From positions 1 to 17,802 of the forward strand of contig JBBRPG010000077.1 of NCBI GenBank assembly GCA_038228485.1: a stretch of 17,802 nt of DNA, given 5' to 3'. The position numbers and the translations under genes are program-made. The notes beneath the pieces were generated by a model. The model was not told the origin of the DNA. It saw nothing but the letters and a program-made list of their open reading frames with translations, and made no database searches. Positions 6,999-16,713 of this stretch are shown here, piece by piece. Numbering within the stretch: position 1 is the stretch's first letter; each line of letters starts with the position of its first letter. Source of the stretch: DATARH01 sp038228485. GTDB lineage: Bacteria > Pseudomonadota > Alphaproteobacteria > ATCC43930 > CGMCC-115725.

Positions 6999-7775
6999 CT
7001 AAAGCCGCCAGGCCGAGTGCAAAGCGGCGACCCCGCCGGTCAGGTTCTCGAACCGCGCGCGCTCCAGCCCCGCCGCCTCGATCATCTCGGCCAGCACCGG
7101 CTGCGGCGGGAAGCGGCGGATGCTCTCGACCAGATAGGTGTAGGCGTCGCGGTCGCCGGTGACGATCTGGCCGATCAGCGGCAGCAGGCGAAAGCTGTAA
7201 AGCTCGTAGACCGGAGCGAGCCAGGGCGCTGCCGCCGGCGCGAATTCGAGGCACATGAACCGCCCGCCCGGCTTCAGCACGCGGCGCGCCTCGGCCAGCG
7301 CCTGCTCGATGCGGGTCACGTTCCGCAGGCCGAAGCCGATCGTATAGAGGTCGGCGCTGCGGTCGGCGACGGGTAGCGCCTCGGCGTCGCCGCAGACCCA
7401 CTCGATGCCCGAGAGGATGCCGTCATCGAGCGCCCGGGCGCGGCCGATGTCGAGCATCTGCTCGTTGACGTCGCAGACGATGACCCCGCCGCCCCTCGCC
7501 GGTTCAAGCCGCGGCAAGGCCCGGCAGGCGATATCGCCGGTGCCGCCCGCCACGTCGAGCAGGATTTGCCTCGGCCGCGGTTTGAGCGAGGCAATCAGCC
7601 GGTCTTTCCACAGCCGGTGAATGCCGCCGCTCATCAGATCGTTCATCAGGTCGTAGCGGCCGGCGACGCTGTCGAACACCGCACGGACGAGCGGCGCCTT
7701 TTCGCGCTCGCCGACGCGGCGGAAGCCGAAATCGGTTTCCCCGGCAGGTTCTTGGCTTGTTACTTCCCGGCTCAT
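6999..7775 (-). CDS. ubiE: Demethylmenaquinone/2-polyprenyl-benzoquinol C-methyltransferase
   Basis: This 258-residue SAM-dependent enzyme catalyses the C-methylation step in ubiquinone (and, where made, menaquinone) synthesis. The N-terminus carries the UbiE signature FDSVAGRYDLMNDLMSGG (34-51, in part) and FGFRRV. The SAM-binding loop is DVAGGTGD (74-81). Further family landmarks are GDAEALPVAD, GFGLRNV, EARRVLKPGGRF and the C-terminal LTGGVAALHSAW. The ATG at 7775-7773 (MSREVTSQ) matches the usual length; the much longer open frame upstream overlaps mutM and is not coding. Only 19 bases separate this ATG from the divergent mutM ATG. No clear ribosome binding site is seen. It is the first gene of the minus-strand ubi-coa run. 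Confidence 0.95.
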   Translation of the reverse strand: MSREVTSQEPAGETDFGFRRVGEREKAPLVRAVFDSVAGRYDLMNDLMSGGIHRLWKDRLIASLKPRPRQILLDVAGGTGDIACRALPRLEPARGGGVIVCDVNEQMLDIGRARALDDGILSGIEWVCGDAEALPVADRSADLYTIGFGLRNVTRIEQALAEARRVLKPGGRFMCLEFAPAAAPWLAPVYELYSFRLLPLIGQIVTGDRDAYTYLVESIRRFPPQPVLAEMIEAAGLERARFENLTGGVAALHSAWRL

Positions 7776-7794
7776 CGGGCAGGAAGATAGCTTC

Positions 7795-8622
7795 ATGCCC
7801 GAACTTCCCGAAGTCGAAACCGTGCGCCGCGGCCTGACGCTCAAGATGACCGGCCGCAGGATCGTCCGCGCCGATCTGCGCCGGGAGGATTTGCGCCGGC
7901 CGTTTCCGCCGATGCTGGCGCGCACCCTCACCGGTGCGGCGATCGGCACGTTGCGGCGGCGCGGCAAGTATATCCTGATCGAGCTCGACGAGAACGGCAT
8001 CCTCTTGCTGCACCTCGGCATGTCGGGGCGGATCACCGCCGGCGACGCATCCACCCCGCACGCGCGGCACGACCATGTGATCCTGACGCTCGACGACGGC
8101 ACTGTGGTCCGCTTCAACGATGCGCGGCGTTTCGGCCTGCTCGATTTCATGCTGCGGGGCGAGGAGACGGCGCACCCGCTGCTCGCCGGCATGGGACCGG
8201 AACCGCTGGAGCCGAGCTTCGACGGCCCCTATTTGACCCAGGCGCTGACCGGCAAGATGACGCCGATCAAGGCCGCGCTGCTCGACCAGCGCATCGTCGC
8301 CGGGCTCGGCAATATCTATGTCTGCGAGGCGCTGTACCGCGCCGGGCTGTCGCCGAAACGGCTCGCCGGCACCGTGGCCGGGTCGCGGGCCGTAAAACTT
8401 GTCAAGGCGATAAAATCGGTCTTGGTTGAAGCGATCGAGGCCGGCGGTTCCTCGTTGCGCGATTATGTCCAGGCCGATGGCGAGCTCGGCTATTTCCAGC
8501 ACCGCTGGGCGGTTTACGGCAAGGAGGGCAAGCCCTGCCCGAGTTGCACGTGCGCCGAGGGGGTGCGCCGCATCGCCCAGTCCGGCCGCTCGACATTCTT
8601 TTGCGCCAAAAAGCAGCGCTGA
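7795..8622 (+). CDS. mutM: Formamidopyrimidine-DNA glycosylase with an atypical zinc ribbon
   Basis: This 275-residue base-excision enzyme removes 8-oxoguanine and formamidopyrimidines and nicks the abasic site. The catalytic N-terminus PELPEVE is intact (P2 nucleophile, E3), as is K58 in RRGKYI. The helix-two-turn-helix region carries NIYVCEALYRAGLSP. The C-terminal zinc ribbon is unusual: C248, C251 and C270 are present, but the fourth ligand position is K273 (FFCAKKQR instead of the usual CxxCQ). An extra cysteine, C253, follows C251, and the C251-C270 spacing is 18 residues against 16 in E. coli. R265 in GRSTFF, the DNA-contacting arginine, is retained. The ATG has AGGAAG eight bases upstream. 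It precedes an enoyl-CoA hydratase gene by 13 bases. Confidence 0.95.
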   Translation: MPELPEVETVRRGLTLKMTGRRIVRADLRREDLRRPFPPMLARTLTGAAIGTLRRRGKYILIELDENGILLLHLGMSGRITAGDASTPHARHDHVILTLDDGTVVRFNDARRFGLLDFMLRGEETAHPLLAGMGPEPLEPSFDGPYLTQALTGKMTPIKAALLDQRIVAGLGNIYVCEALYRAGLSPKRLAGTVAGSRAVKLVKAIKSVLVEAIEAGGSSLRDYVQADGELGYFQHRWAVYGKEGKPCPSCTCAEGVRRIAQSGRSTFFCAKKQR

Positions 8623-8635
8623 CAGGAGGCTTTCG

Positions 8636-9436
8636 ATGAGCGATCCGCCACAGGGCCAAACGGCCGAGAAAACCGTTCTTGTCGAGCGCAAAGGGGCGGT
8701 CGGCATCGTCCGGCTCAATCGGCCCTCGGCGCTCAACGCGCTCAACGCCAAGCTGATCGAGGAGCTCGGAGCGGCCTTCGATGAGCTCGAATTCGACCCG
8801 GCTATCGGCGCCATCGTGCTTACCGGCAGCGAACGCGCCTTCGCTGCGGGGGCCGATATCAAGGAGATGCAGGCCAAAACCTATATCGAAGCCTACACTG
8901 AGGACTTCATCACAAGCGGCTGGGAGCGGGTCGGCCAGTGCCGCAAGCCGGTAATCGCCGCGGTTGCCGGGTTCGCGCTCGGCGGCGGCTGCGAGGTAGC
9001 GATGATGTGCGACATCGTCATCGCCGCCGACACGGCCAAATTCGGCCAGCCCGAAATTCAGCTCGGCACCATGCCCGGCGCCGGCGGCACGCAGCGCCTG
9101 CCGCGCTTTATCGGCAAGGCCAAGGCGATGGACCTCTGCCTTACCGGGCGGATGATGGATGTGCACGAGGCGGAGCGCGCCGGGCTGGTCAGCCGCATCG
9201 TGCCCGCCGACAAGCTGCTCGACGAAGCGCTGGCAGTGGGCGAACGTATCGCCGGCCTGTCGCAGCCGGTGGTGATGATGGTCAAGGAGTCGGTCAACCG
9301 CGCTTTCGAGACCACCCTCGCCGAGGGCGTGCGCTTCGAGCGCCGGCTGTTTCACAGCACCTTCGCCACCGAAGACCAGAAGGAAGGCATGGCCGCCTTT
9401 GTCGAGAAGCGTAAGCCCGCGTTCCGCAACCGCTAA
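8636..9436 (+). CDS. Enoyl-CoA hydratase (crotonase family)
   Basis: This 266-residue enzyme should hydrate trans-2-enoyl-CoA to 3-hydroxyacyl-CoA in fatty-acid beta-oxidation or a related acyl-CoA route. Both catalytic glutamates of crotonases are present: E120 in GGGCEVAMMCD and E140 in FGQPEIQLGTMPGAGGTQRL. The oxyanion-hole segments AFAAGADI and GFALGGG are also present. The C-terminal ATEDQKEGMAAFVEKRKPAF is typical of mitochondrial-type ECHS1 homologues. The ATG at 8636 is preceded by a full AGGAGG six bases upstream, which fixes the start. Only 13 bases separate it from the mutM stop, so the two are likely cotranscribed. The mutM-hydratase-rpsT-dnaA order is recurrent in this group of bacteria. 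Chain-length preference is unknown. Confidence 0.93.
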   Translation: MSDPPQGQTAEKTVLVERKGAVGIVRLNRPSALNALNAKLIEELGAAFDELEFDPAIGAIVLTGSERAFAAGADIKEMQAKTYIEAYTEDFITSGWERVGQCRKPVIAAVAGFALGGGCEVAMMCDIVIAADTAKFGQPEIQLGTMPGAGGTQRLPRFIGKAKAMDLCLTGRMMDVHEAERAGLVSRIVPADKLLDEALAVGERIAGLSQPVVMMVKESVNRAFETTLAEGVRFERRLFHSTFATEDQKEGMAAFVEKRKPAFRNR

Positions 9437-9457
9437 TCCGCTATGCGGCGGCTCAGG

Positions 9458-9486
9458 TTGACGCCCGCGCCCCCCGCCGATATAAG
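9458..9486 (+). promoter_or_regulatory. Near-consensus sigma-70 promoter for rpsT
   Basis: TTGACG (9458-9463) and TATAAG (9481-9486) are separated by exactly 17 bases. Each differs from the consensus hexamer by one base. Transcription would begin about seven bases after the -10 element, giving a leader of roughly two dozen bases before the rpsT ATG at 9517. It is the best-formed promoter in the window and fits strong, growth-linked ribosomal-protein expression. It may also supply readthrough into dnaA. Confidence 0.75.
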
Positions 9487-9516
9487 CGCCCTCTCTCAAG
9501 ACTCCGGCGAGTAAGC

Positions 9517-9777
9517 ATGCCTCATCATAAATCGGCGGAAAAACGTCTCCGCCAGACCGAAACGCGCACCGTCGTCAACCGCTCCCGGATGAGCCGGGTC
9601 CGCACTTTCGTCAAAAAGGTCGAGACCGCGATCGAAACCGGCGACAAGGCTGCCGCGCAATCGGCGTTTCGGGAGGCCCAGCCGGAACTGCACCGCGCGA
9701 CCACCAAGGGCGTGATGCACCGCAACACCGTTGCCCGAAAACTGTCGCGATTAGCAGCCCGAATCAACGGGTTGTAA
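9517..9777 (+). CDS. rpsT: 30S ribosomal protein S20
   Basis: This 86-residue basic protein is the small-subunit S20, which binds 16S rRNA. The start MPHHKSAEKRLRQ and the tail RNTVARKLSRLAARINGL match the family, with an Ala/Lys/Arg-rich helical body (FVKKVETAIETGDKAAAQSAF) and full length. The ATG at 9517 lies about 30 bases after the -10 of a near-consensus promoter. A possible weak ribosome binding site, GGCGAG, is upstream. It is a single-gene unit between the hydratase gene and the dnaA leader. Confidence 0.97.
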   Translation: MPHHKSAEKRLRQTETRTVVNRSRMSRVRTFVKKVETAIETGDKAAAQSAFREAQPELHRATTKGVMHRNTVARKLSRLAARINGL

Positions 9778-10127
9778 GATAGTTCTTCGCGTTGCGTCAC
9801 GGCAACGCATCGCAACCGGCAAATCAACCGATTAAGCGCAAAAAATTCGTCACAATCGCGTTTGAAGCCTGTTGCCACCGCTCCGCGATCTAAGCTAAAG
9901 TCTCAAGTGACGGAGCAAAAAATCACGTCGGCTCCGTGTAAATTCAGTGTGTTAGCTAAAATTACAGTAATTAAAAGGCGCGCGCGTCGCAAAACGCGCG
10001 TAACAGGAGAAATCTGCTCTGAGAAGCACATTGAGGTTGGCCTGATACTCTATCCTAAACGCCGATTACTGCTGTTTTAGCGATACCTTTGAAGCCAACA
10101 CTGTAAATTTGTCAGGGGGCGACATTG
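9778..10127 (+). promoter_or_regulatory. dnaA upstream region, AT-rich with clustered inverted repeats
   Basis: This 350-base stretch between rpsT and dnaA holds no convincing gene. It is much less GC-rich than its neighbours: I count 26 G/C in 60 bases at 9901-9960. Inverted repeats are ACGGAGC/GCTCCGT (9910-9916, 9931-9937), TTAGCTAA (9952-9959), AATTACAGTAATT (9960-9972), and CGCGCGT/ACGCGCG (9981-9987, 9994-10000). The best promoter pair is TTGCCA (9872-9877) and TAAAGT (9896-9901) with 18 bases between, which would give a leader of about 220 bases. No DnaA box close to TTATCCACA and no GANTC methylation site was found between the rpsT stop and dnaA, so an origin is not supported. AGGGGG at 10114-10119 is the dnaA ribosome binding site. 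Confidence 0.55.
9789..9808 (+). other. Hairpin just downstream of rpsT
   Basis: GCGTTGC (9789-9795) and GCAACGC (9802-9808) form a perfect 7-base stem with the six-base loop GTCACG, 11 bases after the rpsT stop. No T-run follows, so it is not a clear intrinsic terminator. It may protect the 3' end of the rpsT mRNA or mark a weak or factor-dependent stop. Confidence 0.4.
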
Positions 10128-11600
10128 GTGGGGGAAGTGACGCAAGCCGGCACGATCGGCGCCGTTCCACACGGGCTGCCAGGCGATTGGGCGCGGGTCC
10201 TGGGGCGGCTGCGGAAAGAGGTGGGGGAAACCGCCTACCGTTCCTGGTTCCGGGCGATGACGGTAGAACGGGTGGCCGGCGGCGAGGGGGTGATCGCCGT
10301 CCCGACGCGGTTCCTGCGCAACTGGGTGGCGACCCACTACGGCGACCGGCTGCTCGCTTTGTGGCGATCCGAGAACCAGTCGGTCTCCCGCATCTCGTTT
10401 GTCGTCGATCCGCATCACGGCCGCGCCCTGCCGATACCGCACGCGGCGCAAGCTGGGGCGGGGCAAGACGGGCCTGCGCCGGCCGCGCGGCCGCGGCCGA
10501 TGATCGTCGAGCCGAGCCCCCTCTCCGACAACGTTCCCGATGCTGTCGACGACAAGGGCCAGCTGTCGGCGCCGCTCGATCCGCGCCTGACGTTCGACAA
10601 TTTTATCGTCGGCAAGCCGAACGAGCTGGCTCACGCTGCAGCGCGCCGGGTGGCCGAGGCCTGCGTCGCCCCGGCTCATTCGGTGCCGTTCAACCCGCTA
10701 TTTCTCTATGGCGGGGTCGGCCTCGGAAAGACCCACCTGATGCACGCGATCGCCTGGCACGTGCGCAATTATGCGCCGGCGCGCAAGGTCATCTACCTAT
10801 CGGCCGAAAAATTCATGTACCAGTTCATCCGGGCGCTGCGCTTTCGCTCGACGATGGATTTCAAGGATCAGTTCCGCTCGGTCGACCTGTTGATGATCGA
10901 CGACGTGCAGTTCATCAGCGGCAAGGAATCGACCCAGGAGGAGTTCTTCCACACCTTCAACGCGCTGGTCGACCAGAACCGGCAGATCGTGATTTCGGCC
11001 GACAAGTCGCCGTCGGACCTCGAAGGGCTGGAGGAGCGGATGCGCTCGCGGCTCGGTTGGGGGCTGGTCGCCGACATCCACCCGACGACCTACGAGCTGC
11101 GCCTCGGCATCCTGCAATCGAAGGCCGAGCAGATCGGTCTCCATTTGCCGCAAAAGGTAATGGAGTTCCTCGCCCACAAGATCGTCTCCAACGTCCGCGA
11201 GCTCGAAGGCGCGCTCAACCGCATCGCCGCGCACGTGAACCTGGTGCGCCGAGAGCCGACGCTCGAAGCCGCCCAGGAGCTGCTGCAGGACCTGCTGCGC
11301 GCCAACGAGCGGCGGGTTACCATTGACGAAATCCAGCGGCGGGTCGCAGAGCACTTCAACATCAAGATGGCGGAGATGACCTCGAGCCGCCGCGCCCGGA
11401 TCGTCGCCCGACCGCGCCAGGTGGCGATGTACCTCGCCAAGCAATTGACCCAGCGCTCGCTGCCCGAGATCGGCCGCAAGTTCGGCGGGCGCGACCACAC
11501 GACCGTCATGCACGCGGTCAAGAAGATCGAGGAATTGACCCGCGCCGACCGCGCGCTCGCCGAGGATGTCGAGCTGCTTCAGAGGATGCTGGGCAACTAG
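10128..11600 (+). CDS. dnaA: Chromosomal replication initiator protein DnaA
   Basis: This roughly 490-residue protein binds DnaA boxes at the origin, melts DNA and loads the helicase. Domain I (about 18-95) carries the WFRAM helix motif typical of helicase/regulator contact, followed by a Pro/Ala-rich linker. Domain III is the AAA+ ATPase, with Walker A GGVGLGKT (195-202), Walker B LLMIDD (254-259) and a sensor/arginine region ERMRSRLGWGLV. Domain IV ends with the DNA-binding signature GGRDHTTVMHAVKKIEEL. The start is either TTG 10125 or GTG 10128; I chose GTG because AGGGGG lies eight bases upstream. It is followed by dnaN, recF and gyrB. Confidence 0.97.
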   Translation: MGEVTQAGTIGAVPHGLPGDWARVLGRLRKEVGETAYRSWFRAMTVERVAGGEGVIAVPTRFLRNWVATHYGDRLLALWRSENQSVSRISFVVDPHHGRALPIPHAAQAGAGQDGPAPAARPRPMIVEPSPLSDNVPDAVDDKGQLSAPLDPRLTFDNFIVGKPNELAHAAARRVAEACVAPAHSVPFNPLFLYGGVGLGKTHLMHAIAWHVRNYAPARKVIYLSAEKFMYQFIRALRFRSTMDFKDQFRSVDLLMIDDVQFISGKESTQEEFFHTFNALVDQNRQIVISADKSPSDLEGLEERMRSRLGWGLVADIHPTTYELRLGILQSKAEQIGLHLPQKVMEFLAHKIVSNVRELEGALNRIAAHVNLVRREPTLEAAQELLQDLLRANERRVTIDEIQRRVAEHFNIKMAEMTSSRRARIVARPRQVAMYLAKQLTQRSLPEIGRKFGGRDHTTVMHAVKKIEELTRADRALAEDVELLQRMLGN

Positions 11601-11627
11601 CGAACGCTGTCGCCGCAGGAACGCCCG

Positions 11628-11660
11628 CCCCTGCTTCGGCGTGCCGAATGCAGTAGGGGG
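11628..11660 (+). terminator. Interrupted hairpin after dnaA
   Basis: About 28 bases past the dnaA stop, CCCCTGC-TTCGGC (11628-11640) faces GCCGAA-T-GCAG-TA-GGGG (11643-11659) across a very short loop, giving a long stem with two small bulges. There is no following T-run, so it may act as a weak terminator, attenuator or processing site between dnaA and dnaN. A candidate dnaN promoter sits immediately downstream. Confidence 0.4.
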
Positions 11661-11672
11661 CCGGTCGTTCCG

Positions 11673-11681
11673 TGGTATGAT
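11673..11681 (+). promoter_or_regulatory. Extended -10 promoter candidate for dnaN
   Basis: TGG-TATGAT at 11673-11681 fits an extended -10 element (TGn followed by a hexamer one base from TATAAT). There is no good -35 at 17 bases, as often seen with extended -10 promoters. It would give a leader of about 80 bases to the dnaN ATG at 11769. Together with the preceding hairpin it suggests dnaN can be transcribed separately from dnaA. Confidence 0.35.
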
Positions 11682-11768
11682 GCTGCCCCGTCTGCCGGAC
11701 CCGACGCGACACGCGCGGAAAGGCGGCCGGGCCTCGTCTCCGGCCCCTTAAACTATCGCGTCGAAACC

Positions 11769-12899
11769 ATGAAGCTCACAATCGAAAGAGCCGCCCTTCT
11801 CAAGGCGCTGAGCCATGTGCAGAGCGTGGTCGAGCGGCGGACCACCATCCCAATCCTGTCGAACGTGCTGCTGCAGGCGGGGTCCGGAAAGCTGGCGTTG
11901 GCCGCCACCGACATGGATCTCGAGATCACCGAGACGGTGCCGGCGCGAATCGATGCTGACGGGCGCACCACCGCCCCGGCGCATACCCTCTACGATATCG
12001 TCCGCAAGCTGCGCGACGGCGCGCAAGTCGAGCTCGAAACCCCAAGTGGAGCTGGCGGCGAGCGCAACGAGATGGTGCTGCGCTCGGGCCGTTCGACCTT
12101 CACCCTCGCCTGCCTGCCGCCCGAGGATTATCCGGTGATGACCGGCAGCGAGCTGCCGCACAGCTTCACCTTGCAGGCGACCGAGTTGCGGGCGCTGATC
12201 GACCGCACCCGCTTTGCCATCTCGACCGAGGAGACGCGCTACTACCTCAACGGCATCTACCTCCATGCCACCAAGAACAACGAGGTTCCGGTGCTGCGCG
12301 CGGTCGCGACCGACGGGCATCGCCTCGCCCGCATCGAGATCGTGCTGCCCGAGGGCGCGGCCGGGATGCCGGGGGTGATCGTGCCGCGCAAGACCGTGCT
12401 CGAATTGCGCAAGCTGGCCGAGGAGGGCGACGACGAGGTGCAGGTCGCGTTGGGCGACACCAAGATCCGCTGCACCATCGGCGAGGCGGCGCTGACCTCA
12501 AAGCTGATCGACGGCACCTTCCCCGACTACGACCGGGTGATCCCCAGCGGCAACGACAAGATGCTCGAAGTGCCGTGCAAGGAATTCGCCGAGGCGGTCG
12601 ACCGGGTGTCGACGATCTCGACCGAGCGCAGCCGCGCGGTCAAGCTGGCGATCGGCACCGGCATGCTGACCGTGTCAGCGACCAGCCCGGAAAACGGCAC
12701 CGCGATCGAGGAGGTCGAAGTCCGCTACCAGGCGACCCCGCTCGAAATCGGCTTCAATTCGCGCTACCTGCTCGACATTACCGAGCAGATCGAGGGCGAG
12801 GCGGCGCTGTTCGTCATGTCGGACGCGGCGTCGCCGACGATCGTGCGCGACAGCGCCGATGCGAGCGCCCTCTACGTGCTGATGCCAATGCGGGTCTAA
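11769..12899 (+). CDS. dnaN: DNA polymerase III beta subunit (sliding clamp)
   Basis: This 376-residue protein forms the ring-shaped dimer that tethers DNA polymerase III to DNA and recruits repair and regulatory partners. The N-terminal MKLTIERAALLKALSHVQSVVERR and RTTIPILSNVLLQA are hallmark clamp sequence. Three repeated clamp domains span the length, with ATDGHRLA in the middle domain and YVLMPMRV at the C-terminus, which lines the partner-binding pocket. Length is standard. No evident ribosome binding site precedes the ATG, which sits 168 bases after dnaA. A hairpin follows the stop. Confidence 0.97.
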   Translation: MKLTIERAALLKALSHVQSVVERRTTIPILSNVLLQAGSGKLALAATDMDLEITETVPARIDADGRTTAPAHTLYDIVRKLRDGAQVELETPSGAGGERNEMVLRSGRSTFTLACLPPEDYPVMTGSELPHSFTLQATELRALIDRTRFAISTEETRYYLNGIYLHATKNNEVPVLRAVATDGHRLARIEIVLPEGAAGMPGVIVPRKTVLELRKLAEEGDDEVQVALGDTKIRCTIGEAALTSKLIDGTFPDYDRVIPSGNDKMLEVPCKEFAEAVDRVSTISTERSRAVKLAIGTGMLTVSATSPENGTAIEEVEVRYQATPLEIGFNSRYLLDITEQIEGEAALFVMSDAASPTIVRDSADASALYVLMPMRV

Positions 12900-12928
12900 C
12901 CCCCAGAATCCCGCGGATTTTCAGGCAT

Positions 12929-12948
12929 TTGGCCCAGGGTTGGGCCAA
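12929..12948 (+). terminator. Hairpin between dnaN and recF
   Basis: TTGGCCCA (12929-12936) and TGGGCCAA (12941-12948) form a perfect 8-base stem with the loop GGGT, about 30 bases after the dnaN stop. The downstream tract is only weakly T-rich (ATTT, then GGTTTTC), so this may be a partial terminator or attenuator lowering recF and gyrB readthrough. Confidence 0.45.
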
Positions 12949-12994
12949 CGATTTCGACTGGTTTTCGGGGCTCCCCCACCCCATATGAACGAGT

Positions 12995-14209
12995 ATGAGG
13001 ATGGGGGTGTATGCGGGTGCCGGCAGCGGCGAAATCCAGGCCTTGGCGCCCCGATCCGAGAGGGTCGGCGTGACCCGCCTGGCGCTCACCGATTTCCGCA
13101 ATTACCGCTCCGCCCGGCTCGATCTTGACGCCGGGCCGGTGGTGCTGACAGGCCCCAACGGCGCCGGCAAGACCAACCTGCTCGAGGCGGTGTCGTACCT
13201 GTCGCCGGGGCGCGGGCTGCGTGGCGCCCGGCTCGGCGATCTCGACCGGCACGAGGTCGACGGCGAGGCGCTAGCCGCAGCATGGGCCGTGGCCGCGACG
13301 ATCGAAACGCGGCGCGGCGAGGTTCGGATCGGCACCGGCCGCGACCCCTCAGGCAGCGAGCGCCGCGCGGTCAGGATCGACGGCGAGCCGGCACGCAGTC
13401 AGGCTGCCTTGGGCGAGTTTCTCGGGCTGATCTGGCTGACTCCGCAAATGGACCGGTTGTTTGTCGAGGGCCCCTCCGGCCGACGGCGCTTTCTCGACCG
13501 GCTGGTGCTGGCGCTCGATCCGGCTCACGCGGCCCGCGTGCTCGCCTACGACCACGCCCAGCGCGAGCGGGCGCGGCTGTTGCGCGACGGCAGTTCGTCC
13601 CATGGCGGGGCCGATCCCGCGTGGCTCGATGCGCTGGACGAGGCGATGGCCGCGCAGGGCGTCGCCATCGCCGCCGCCCGGCGCGATGCGGTCGAACGGC
13701 TCGACCACGCTTGCGCCGAGGCCGAAGGCCTATTCCCGCGCGCCCACCTCAGCCTCGTCGGCACGGTCGAGGCCTGGCTCGACACGATGCCGGCGCTTGC
13801 CGCCGAGGAACAGTTTCGTTCAGCTCTGGCCAACAACCGCCAGATCGACGCGCTGGCGGGCCGCGCCACGGTCGGGCCGCATCGCTCCGACCTCGCCGTC
13901 ACCCGTGCGGAGAAGGGCGTCGCCGCTGAAGGCATGTCTACCGGCGAGCAGAAGGCGCTGCTGATCTCGATCGTGCTCGCCCACGCGCGGCTGCAGCGCG
14001 AGACCCGCGGCGAGCCCCCGATCCTGCTCCTCGACGAGGTCGCCGCCCATCTCGACGCGCAGCGCCGCGACGCGTTGTTCACCGAACTCCTCGATCTGGA
14101 AAGCCAGGTCTGGCTGACCGGCACCGACGCCGCCCTTTTCACGCCGTTGCGCCCCACTGCCCGCTTTTTGTCGGTCAGCGACGGCGCTCTTTCCGAAACC
14201 GTATTGTGA
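12995..14209 (+). CDS. recF: DNA replication and repair protein RecF
   Basis: RecF is an SMC-like ATPase that binds gapped DNA and, with RecO and RecR, loads RecA at stalled forks. Walker A is GPNGAGKT (53-60 in the longest form). The signature MSTGEQKALLISIVLAHA and Walker B ILLLDEVAAHLD are intact. The frame from ATG 12995 gives 404 residues. The conserved part begins at TRLALTDFRNY, and the GTG at 13070 with GAGAGG about six bases upstream gives 379 residues, closer to the usual RecF length, so the start is uncertain. The stop TGA at 14207 lies five bases before the gyrB ATG, indicating coupled translation. Confidence 0.93.
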   Translation: MRMGVYAGAGSGEIQALAPRSERVGVTRLALTDFRNYRSARLDLDAGPVVLTGPNGAGKTNLLEAVSYLSPGRGLRGARLGDLDRHEVDGEALAAAWAVAATIETRRGEVRIGTGRDPSGSERRAVRIDGEPARSQAALGEFLGLIWLTPQMDRLFVEGPSGRRRFLDRLVLALDPAHAARVLAYDHAQRERARLLRDGSSSHGGADPAWLDALDEAMAAQGVAIAAARRDAVERLDHACAEAEGLFPRAHLSLVGTVEAWLDTMPALAAEEQFRSALANNRQIDALAGRATVGPHRSDLAVTRAEKGVAAEGMSTGEQKALLISIVLAHARLQRETRGEPPILLLDEVAAHLDAQRRDALFTELLDLESQVWLTGTDAALFTPLRPTARFLSVSDGALSETVL

Positions 14210-14214
14210 GCCGA

Positions 14215-16713
<2,499 letters not shown>

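Noticed and set aside
8402..9499. Long minus-strand frame opposite mutM and the enoyl-CoA hydratase
   Set aside because: Antisense shadow of two well-supported genes; no conserved motif.
9862..10080. Possible 72-residue basic small protein between rpsT and dnaA
   Set aside because: No ribosome binding site, no recognisable motif, composition dictated by the AT-rich spacer, and it overlaps the inverted repeats.
9778..10127. Replication origin next to dnaA
   Set aside because: The region is AT-rich, but I found no cluster of sequences close to TTATCCACA; the nearest is a poor 6/9 match around 10050. In alphaproteobacteria the origin is often away from dnaA.
12973..13010. Possible hairpin from CACCCCAT and ATGGGGGTG around the recF start
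   Set aside because: The pairing requires a bulge and the arms are simple C- and G-runs, which occur by chance in this base composition.
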